From the NCBI RefSeq assembly GCF_009498295.1, contig NZ_CP040813.1, positions 2,177,001 to 2,241,000 of the forward strand: a stretch of DNA of 64,000 nucleotides, read 5' to 3'. The notes under the pieces are model-generated. The model saw only the letters and a list, made by a program, of their open reading frames with translations. It did no database searches and was not told the DNA's origin. Both the position numbers and the translations under genes were made by a program. The DNA comes from Oceanihabitans sp. IOP_32 (lineage in GTDB: Bacteria; Bacteroidota; Bacteroidia; Flavobacteriales; Flavobacteriaceae). The first letter of the stretch is position 1. Each line of letters starts with the position of its first letter. This document shows positions 58,095 to 64,000 of the stretch, one piece after another.

Positions 58095-58984
58095 ATTTTT
58101 CTTGGTTTTGGTAAGGGTACGTATTCGTTTTCATCTCCAGGTACTTTAGGAAATGCATTTAGGTTTTGGTTTTCCCAATCTTTCTTAGCTTGTTCAATAA
58201 TGTTCTTATCAGAATTTACAAAATTCCAATGAATATAGCGCGCTTCATCAAAGGGCATTCCACCAAAGATATATACTGTGGTGTTAGTGTCCATCTCAAA
58301 GGCGCACAATTTACTGTCTTTAGCGACTAATATTTGTTTGTTTCCATAAGTATGTCCGTCGGCACTAATGCTTCCTTCAAGAATATACAAGGCGCTTTCG
58401 CCATAAAGGTCATTACCAATGTTTATTTGCTGTTTGTCTTTACTTTTTATTTCTATAAAATAAAGTTCGCTATGTACGGGAACTGGCGATGTTTTATGAA
58501 ATGCTTTTCCAGCAATTAATTTAAAGGCTACACCCTGTGTGTTCCATTTAGGGATGTCTTCTTCCTTAATATGGGCAAAACTTGGCGCCGACTGTTCTAA
58601 ATGTTTTGGCAAAGCCACCCAAATTTGTAAACCGTGTAGCGTTTTTTCTTTATTTCGTAAATATTGGGGTGTTCGCTCCGAGTGTACCACCCCTTTACCG
58701 GCAGTCATCCAATTTACGGCTCCTGGTTTTATTTCGATATTAGAACCCAAGCTATCCTTATGTTGAATAGAACCTTCAAACAAATAGGTTAAGGTGGATA
58801 ATCCAATATGTGGGTGCGGAGGGACATCAAGATTTTCTTGGGGACTCATTTTTGAAGGCCCCATATGGTCAATAAAAGTAAAAGGTCCAACGGCTCTTTT
58901 TTGACGGAAGGGTAATAAACGACCTACCATAAAATTACCAATGTTGGCTGCCCTTTCTTCAATAATTAATTCTGTGTTTGACAT
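58091..58984 (-). CDS. Pirin-family protein
   Basis: The 297-residue bicupin shows metal ligands in DVPPHPHIGLSTLTYLFEG and GKGVVHSERTP. The ATG at 58984 (MSNTELIIEERAANIGNFMV) is preferred; an earlier in-frame start at 59083 would add 33 unrelated residues overlapping the family A element. It forms a two-gene operon with the TMEM175-like gene. Confidence 0.92.
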   Translation of the reverse strand: MSNTELIIEERAANIGNFMVGRLLPFRQKRAVGPFTFIDHMGPSKMSPQENLDVPPHPHIGLSTLTYLFEGSIQHKDSLGSNIEIKPGAVNWMTAGKGVVHSERTPQYLRNKEKTLHGLQIWVALPKHLEQSAPSFAHIKEEDIPKWNTQGVAFKLIAGKAFHKTSPVPVHSELYFIEIKSKDKQQINIGNDLYGESALYILEGSISADGHTYGNKQILVAKDSKLCAFEMDTNTTVYIFGGMPFDEARYIHWNFVNSDKNIIEQAKKDWENQNLNAFPKVPGDENEYVPLPKPRKI

Positions 58985-59081
58985 TTTTTTTAGGTTTATA
59001 TTTTTTAGGATAAAGCTTGTTCTTTCAATAAGAGTCGTTTTATGTTCTGGCAAAGGCCGCATTAAACCGTTTTTTAAAGTC

Positions 59082-59338
59082 ATGCCAAATTAGCCATGTC
59101 TCCTATATTTGGTTTACTCACATCTTTCTATTTTATAAATAGGCTTTCATGATGTGCTTCTCAGTTCTTTTTTGCCCATATTTCGGTATAAAATAAAACC
59201 ATAACTCAGGCTATGTTTTGATTTTAGCTCACGCCCATATTTTAGTACAATAACGAGTTCGTGAATCTTCAATTTCTATCTTATTTTAACAAAAAATAAT
59301 TCAAATTAATCATACGACATTTCAAAATTAAATTGGTA
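59082..59338 (+). repeat. Family A dispersed MITE-like element, copy 4
   Basis: The ~257-bp element has ends ATGCCAAATTAGCC and TTAAATTGGTA. Its right end overlaps the last codons of the LytTR regulator and supplies its TAA stop. It fills most of the gap upstream of the pirin gene. Confidence 0.8.
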
Positions 59339-60032
59339 AAAAACGTTCCATAAAATCTTTTTTAAACGCTCTGCCTATTGGAATGCTATTGTTTTTTTCT
59401 AAAAATATTTGATTTCCAGAAACTTTTATAATCTTCTTCGTATTTATAATGTATGACTTATGAACGCGTGTAAAGGTATTTTGAGGTAAAAATTCCTCCC
59501 AGTAGCGCAAGGACTCCGAAGATAAGTATTTCTTATCATGAACATGTATTTCGGTATAATCAGAATCTGATATGATATATAAAATATCTTCAGTCTTAAT
59601 GCGTATATGGTCGTAACCGCTTTTTATATAAATATCTTCTACGGTATTTTTTTGATGGATATCTGCATTTGCAATCTTATTGTGTTGCACATGGCTAACC
59701 TTTGAAACTGCTTTTACAAAACGCTGAAAAGAAAAAGGTTTTAGAAGATAATCAATTACATTAAGTTCGTAACTTTCAATCGCGTAATCTTGAAAAGCTG
59801 TCGTTAAAATGACTTGTGGTGGATGCGATAAGGTTTTTAAAAACTCAATTCCAGATAATTTTGGGAGGTGAATATCTAAGAACATCAAATCTATTCGTTT
59901 AGAGTTTAAAACGTTTAAGGCGCTAAGGGCATCAGTGTAACTTCCTACCAAGGTTAACGACCCAATATCTTCTATATATTTTTTTAAAATACGTTGAGCG
60001 GGTAATTGGTCTTCTATGATAATGCAATTCAT
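59328..60032 (-). CDS. LytTR-family response regulator
   Basis: The 234-residue protein (ATG at 60032) has a receiver domain with the phosphorylated Asp in IDLMFLDIHLPKLSG and the Lys of DYLLKPFSF. A C-terminal LytTR DNA-binding domain follows (TRVHKSYIINTKKI, SIPIGRAFKKDFMERF). The start at 60032 is chosen because it forms an ATGA overlap with the kinase stop. The last codons and the stop lie in the right end of a family A element. Confidence 0.93.
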   Translation of the reverse strand: MNCIIIEDQLPAQRILKKYIEDIGSLTLVGSYTDALSALNVLNSKRIDLMFLDIHLPKLSGIEFLKTLSHPPQVILTTAFQDYAIESYELNVIDYLLKPFSFQRFVKAVSKVSHVQHNKIANADIHQKNTVEDIYIKSGYDHIRIKTEDILYIISDSDYTEIHVHDKKYLSSESLRYWEEFLPQNTFTRVHKSYIINTKKIIKVSGNQIFLEKNNSIPIGRAFKKDFMERFLPI

Positions 60033-61060
60033 TCTTCTTGGCATTTACTTAAATCTATCTTTAAATCGACTAAATAAAAGTCGTTTTCGGTTCTAATCTC
60101 AAGCGTATGGGCCTTAGGATAAATTAATTCTAAACGTTTTTTAACGTTTTTTAAACCTATTCCGCTATCCAAACTAGTGGTATTGCTCTGTTCTAGAAAG
60201 TTGTTTTTACATGTAAAATGAAGCATACCATGCGCATCTAGATTGGCTGTTATGCTAATAGCAATGTTATTGGTCTGGCTAGAAGCGCTATGTTTAAAAG
60301 CGTTTTCAATAAATACGGTAAGTATTAAAGGTGCTATTCTAAAATTAGAAGGCGGAATTTCTAATTTAAAATCTACCACACCACGCCCTTCAATGTGCAG
60401 TTTACTTAAGTTAATATAGTTTTCTATATGCTCCATTTCTTTTTTAAGTGGCACAAAACGCGCTTTGCTTTCGTAAAGCATATAGCGCAGCACAGAGGCA
60501 AGTTCGAGAATTATCTCTGGCGTTTTTGGCGATTTTTCCACAGCATAAGCATACATATTATTTAAGTTATTGAATAAAAAATGCGGGTTAATCTGCGATT
60601 TTAAAAATTGCAACTCACTTTCTTTTACCGAGTTTCTCAATTTAATAACTTCTTGCTGTTTTTTAAGCGCATCCCAAGCAAATTTAAAACCAACTAATAT
60701 GGTTACGGTTGGCATCGTACTTAACAAATTATAGAATACACCCATAAATTTTTTACCCCGTGTGTCAGGATAAAACAACTGTTCTAAAATGGCTTCTTCT
60801 ACATAAATAACAAGCGCTACAATAACTAAGGTATAAATAGAAAATTGTAAATACCGATTTTTATAGAGATAATACGGTAATAACACATAATTAATAATGA
60901 GTGCTGCTAAAGCATAGTTAAGAAAAAAGTACACCTGGTGCGATTCTATTCCTGGCAAGCGTCTATCAAATCCAAAAAATATAAACACCATGATATGAAG
61001 CAAGATTTGAAAAATAAGCTCTTTTAGATTGACATGCGAGGTGTATATTTTGTTCTGCAT
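60029..61060 (-). CDS. LytS/YehU-type sensor histidine kinase
   Basis: The 343-residue protein has four membrane segments in the first ~135 residues. The His_kinase domain carries the phospho-acceptor in INPHFLFNNLNNMYAY, and the ATP-binding region ends in DSGIGLKNVKKRLELIYP. No separate sensor domain is present. It pairs with the LytTR regulator through a 4-bp overlap. The 221-bp gap to the divergent doxX gene shows no clear promoter box. Confidence 0.94.
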   Translation of the reverse strand: MQNKIYTSHVNLKELIFQILLHIMVFIFFGFDRRLPGIESHQVYFFLNYALAALIINYVLLPYYLYKNRYLQFSIYTLVIVALVIYVEEAILEQLFYPDTRGKKFMGVFYNLLSTMPTVTILVGFKFAWDALKKQQEVIKLRNSVKESELQFLKSQINPHFLFNNLNNMYAYAVEKSPKTPEIILELASVLRYMLYESKARFVPLKKEMEHIENYINLSKLHIEGRGVVDFKLEIPPSNFRIAPLILTVFIENAFKHSASSQTNNIAISITANLDAHGMLHFTCKNNFLEQSNTTSLDSGIGLKNVKKRLELIYPKAHTLEIRTENDFYLVDLKIDLSKCQEE

Positions 61061-61281
61061 GGTATAAAAGTAATTAATTTTTAGAATTATGAGTTCAAAA
61101 CATGTCTCACCAACACTATTAATACGGCAAACAGCAAGTTAATGACTGTAAAAATATTTGTATTTGAAGGTAAAAGATAAGTCGTTTGCGGGATAATATT
61201 TTAATTATATAGATAATCGATAGTTCTTTGCACTATTCCATTTGAAATAAAATTTAGTGAACATTTAAATAAAACAACAGT

Positions 61282-61695
61282 ATGATTAAAAATTCAGTAA
61301 AGGCCACTTATCATGATTTTGGTCTATTAATTTTAAGATTGTTTTTAGGTCTTGCCATGTTATTTGCCCACGGTCTAGGGAAATGGGAGCGACTTTTTGG
61401 CGAAGAAGTCATTCAATTTGCAGATCCTTTTGGTATTGGGGCGATACCTTCTTTGGCTTTAACTGTTATTGCCGAAGTTATTTGTAGCATATTACTAGTT
61501 TTAGGTTTGTTAACGCGATGGGCTTTGCTTCCCCTTATTATAACTATGTTCGTGGCTGCGTTTGTGGTGCATGGCTCAGATGGTTTTGGTGGTATGGAAA
61601 AAGCCTTGCTTTTTGGTGTTAGTTATTTGACCTTGTTTTTTACTGGTCCAGGTAAATATTCATTGGATTATGTCTTAAAAAGTAAAAACAAATAG
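61282..61695 (+). CDS. DoxX-family membrane protein
   Basis: The 137-residue protein has four membrane segments and the family pattern LLILRLFLGLAMLFAHGLGK and RWALLPLIITMFVAAFVVHG. DoxX proteins are small inner-membrane proteins, some linked to thiosulfate:quinone oxidoreductase. It is divergent from the kinase gene and 32 bp before the receptor gene. Confidence 0.9.
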   Translation: MIKNSVKATYHDFGLLILRLFLGLAMLFAHGLGKWERLFGEEVIQFADPFGIGAIPSLALTVIAEVICSILLVLGLLTRWALLPLIITMFVAAFVVHGSDGFGGMEKALLFGVSYLTLFFTGPGKYSLDYVLKSKNK

Positions 61696-61727
61696 TTAAT
61701 CAATAAAAAGATTGTAAAAAAAATAGA

Positions 61728-64000
61728 ATGATGAAAAAATATTTGAGTACCCTTATTGGTTTGTGTATTGCCATGGTTTCGTTTAGCCAAAACCCAAACG
61801 AAAACAGAAAAGAAGTCACCATAACAGGGAAAATAATTGAAGCTTCTACAGGCGCAGCTTTAGAGTATGCAACCGTGGCCTTTACAAATAAAAAAGGTGA
61901 AATTGTAACTGGCGGTATTACAGATTTAGAGGGAAATTATGCCATTAAAGTACCAGCTGGTGTTTACAAAGTCACCTTTGAGTTTATTGGTTTTGCCACA
62001 AAAACATTAGAGAATGAAAACCTGACTACAAACACAAGACTACCTACAGTGAAATTAGCTGAAGATTTACAAGCACTTGATGAGGTGGTAATACGCGCTG
62101 AGACTACCGAAGTTGTAGTACGGCTAGACAAGAAAATATATAATATTGGTAAAGACCTTACCACCAGTGGTGCCAATGTTGGTGACGCCCTTTCTAATGT
62201 GCCTTCTGTTACGGTAGATATGGACGGTGCCATTGCATTAAGAGGGAATGAAAACGTAAGAATTTTAATAAACGGCAAGCCTTCTGCCATTGCAGGTTTT
62301 GGATCTACTGATGCTTTACGGGCACTACCTGCAGATGCGATTGATAGGGTAGAAGTTATTACCTCACCATCGGCGCGATATGATGCCGAAGGAACTGCAG
62401 GAATTTTAAATATCATACTGCGTAAAGAAAAAACTTTGGGTTTAAACGGCTCTGTACAAACCAATGTAGGAGATCCTTCCAGCGCCAGTATTAGCGGAAA
62501 TATTAATTTACGCACCGATAAATTCAATATTTTTAATACCACGGGTTGGCGCTATCGCGAGTCGCAAGGATACGCTATTTTTAATAACCAATACCGTTCT
62601 AATACTATGGTTAACCCTTTAGTTACAGAAACGAGGGACATGGACCGTATAGGTAGAAATTTTAATACCAATTTAGGTATGGAGTATTTCTTTTCAGAAA
62701 AAACATCTCTTACAGCTTCTGGTTTTTACTCGCGTGGTAGTGGTGATGATGAAACGCTTAATATGGCTAGCGAATATGATAGGTTAAATGTATTGGCTAT
62801 ACAAAGAAGCCGTATTGAATACGAGTCTGAAACCGATGAAAACTATCAATTTGCATTAAATTACATCACAAAATTTAATGATGATGGCCATGAACTAAAA
62901 GCCGATTTGCAATATGAAAACGGAAAAGAAACAGAAACCTCGCTCATAGAAGAACGCAATACATTTCCGAGTGCACAACTGCTTCCATCAGAATTTATAA
63001 CCATCGATGAGAACCAAGAAGAATATTTAGCTCAAGTGGATTATGTGCTTCCCATTGGGGAAAACGCACAATTTGAAGCGGGTTATCGCGGAAATTTTTC
63101 AGAAACCACAACAGATTACGAGCTTACTGAGCAAGAGATTGCTGGCGGTATTTTTGTACGGGATAATGGCTTGTCTAACATGTTTACTTATAACGAGAAT
63201 GTGAACGCACTGTATACGCAATATGGCAATAAGTTTGGTAAATTTTCATTTTTGGCAGGTTTGCGGCTAGAACACACCCAATTAAAAGGTGAAGTAGATG
63301 CAGTGAATACTGAGACCAGTCAAGATGAGGCACTCAATATCGATTTCGATAAGTCGTATACCGGTTTATTTCCAACCTTAAATTTAACTTATGAGCTTAA
63401 TGAAAGAGAAAATATTACTTTAGGTTATAACCGACGAATTAACAGACCGAGAGGCCGCTGGATTAACCCGTTTCCTTCGCGTTCTAGTGAAGCTAATATC
63501 TTTCAAGGGAACACCAATTTAGATCCCGCCTATTCTAGCACCTTTGATTTGGGGTATTTGAAACGATGGAACAAGCTCACTTTAACCACCTCTGTTTATT
63601 ACCAGTATGAAACAGATGCTTTTGAACGCATACAGGAAGACACAGGAAACGAAACTCCAAATGGCATACCAATTATTAGAATGTTACCAATTAATTTAAG
63701 TACGAATGAACGAATTGGTTTTGAGGCAGGCGTGTTATACAATCCAGCCAAATGGTTAAGATTTAACGGCAGTTTTAATTTCTTTCAGTTTAATACAGAA
63801 GGCGCTTTTAATGGCGTAGATTATGGCGCAAAAAACACGAGTTATTTTGCTAGAGGTAGCGCTAAGGTTAGCTTACCATACAAAATAGACTGGCAAACTA
63901 GTGCTTTTTACCGTGGCCCATCGAATAATGCACAGACCGAAACAGAAGATATATTGTCTGTTAGCCTAGCTTTTAGTAAAGATATATTTAACGATAATGC
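61728..64000 (+). CDS. TonB-dependent receptor / OMP_b-brl_3-type outer-membrane protein (3' end outside window)
   Basis: About 757 residues are visible. A signal peptide (YLSTLIGLCIAMVSFSQ) precedes a carboxypeptidase-regulatory-like domain (~30-115: TGKIIEASTGAALEYATVAF, DLEGNYAIKVPAGVYKVTFE). A TonB plug domain follows at ~120-240 (SNVPSVTVDMDGAIALRGNE, INGKPSAI, RVEVITSPSARYDAEGTAGI). A long barrel runs to the edge. This is the Bacteroidota receptor type with a short plug and no SusD partner visible. The substrate is unknown. Two adjacent ATGs (61728, 61731) could serve as the start. Confidence 0.93.
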   Translation, partial: MMKKYLSTLIGLCIAMVSFSQNPNENRKEVTITGKIIEASTGAALEYATVAFTNKKGEIVTGGITDLEGNYAIKVPAGVYKVTFEFIGFATKTLENENLTTNTRLPTVKLAEDLQALDEVVIRAETTEVVVRLDKKIYNIGKDLTTSGANVGDALSNVPSVTVDMDGAIALRGNENVRILINGKPSAIAGFGSTDALRALPADAIDRVEVITSPSARYDAEGTAGILNIILRKEKTLGLNGSVQTNVGDPSSASISGNINLRTDKFNIFNTTGWRYRESQGYAIFNNQYRSNTMVNPLVTETRDMDRIGRNFNTNLGMEYFFSEKTSLTASGFYSRGSGDDETLNMASEYDRLNVLAIQRSRIEYESETDENYQFALNYITKFNDDGHELKADLQYENGKETETSLIEERNTFPSAQLLPSEFITIDENQEEYLAQVDYVLPIGENAQFEAGYRGNFSETTTDYELTEQEIAGGIFVRDNGLSNMFTYNENVNALYTQYGNKFGKFSFLAGLRLEHTQLKGEVDAVNTETSQDEALNIDFDKSYTGLFPTLNLTYELNERENITLGYNRRINRPRGRWINPFPSRSSEANIFQGNTNLDPAYSSTFDLGYLKRWNKLTLTTSVYYQYETDAFERIQEDTGNETPNGIPIIRMLPINLSTNERIGFEAGVLYNPAKWLRFNGSFNFFQFNTEGAFNGVDYGAKNTSYFARGSAKVSLPYKIDWQTSAFYRGPSNNAQTETEDILSVSLAFSKDIFNDN

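Overview
The window is chromosomal DNA of a member of the Flavobacteriaceae (Bacteroidota). It carries the type IX secretion/gliding genes gldK-gldL-gldM-gldN, an AT-rich base composition, Bacteroidota-type -7 boxes (TAnnTTTG), an initiator tRNA of the family type, and many family-typical genes (DUF983, CPXCG protein, alginate-export porin, large-form PurL, YdcZ, pirins). Genus cannot be fixed from the sequence alone; nothing indicates a plasmid or prophage.

Layout. 1-7243 (minus): a very large secreted Ig/Fn3-type protein with a zinc-protease HELGH motif, running off the left edge, preceded by an 819-residue outer-membrane barrel; together they look like a surface or secreted effector pair. 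7672-12792 (minus): purL, interrupted in frame by a palindromic element, then an RsmB-type rRNA methyltransferase. 12899-17083: a mosaic array of REP-like repeats split by a 1418-bp ISL3/ISAon1-type insertion sequence with 8-bp target duplications. 17193-24098 (minus): a housekeeping block, groEL, groES, secG, a TPR-like protein, lptE, a sensorless sigma-54 activator and miaB. 24791-38535 (mostly plus): a membrane protein, then topA, a degenerate arginase-fold gene and gldKLMN, followed by an FAD oxidoreductase, DUF983 (minus), an ABC-F ATPase and a CPXCG protein. An initiator tRNA-Met lies at 38659. 39001-49198: a GAF-domain protein, an HD-PycTM membrane protein, a phosphoesterase/Omp85-barrel fusion, a propeller lipoprotein, an alginate-export-type porin and a YdcZ transporter. 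49566-54242 (minus): a probable sigma-54-controlled operon (pirin, two almost identical YcaC-like hydrolases, amidohydrolase, YceI) facing a PAS-AAA-HTH activator on the plus strand (54594-56711). 56970-64000: a divergent ferredoxin, a pirin/TMEM175 pair, a LytS/LytTR two-component pair, DoxX and a TonB-dependent receptor cut by the right edge.

Dispersed short elements stand out. Family A (about 216-268 bp, ends TACCAA...TTGGTA) has four copies plus one 46-bp end-to-end derivative; one copy supplies the stop codon of the LytTR regulator. Family B (about 212 bp, ends TGTCCGA...TCGGACA) has two copies. A third, CGTCATGGCGAG-type family makes up the large array and is also the insert inside purL.

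The most promising leads for new biology are the giant protease-motif protein with its barrel partner, the tripartite phosphoesterase / kinase-like / Omp85-barrel protein, the HD-PycTM protein without a neighbouring Pycsar cyclase, the pseudo-arginase upstream of the gld genes, and the in-frame palindrome in purL. All functional proposals rest on motif recognition by eye; no database search was run.
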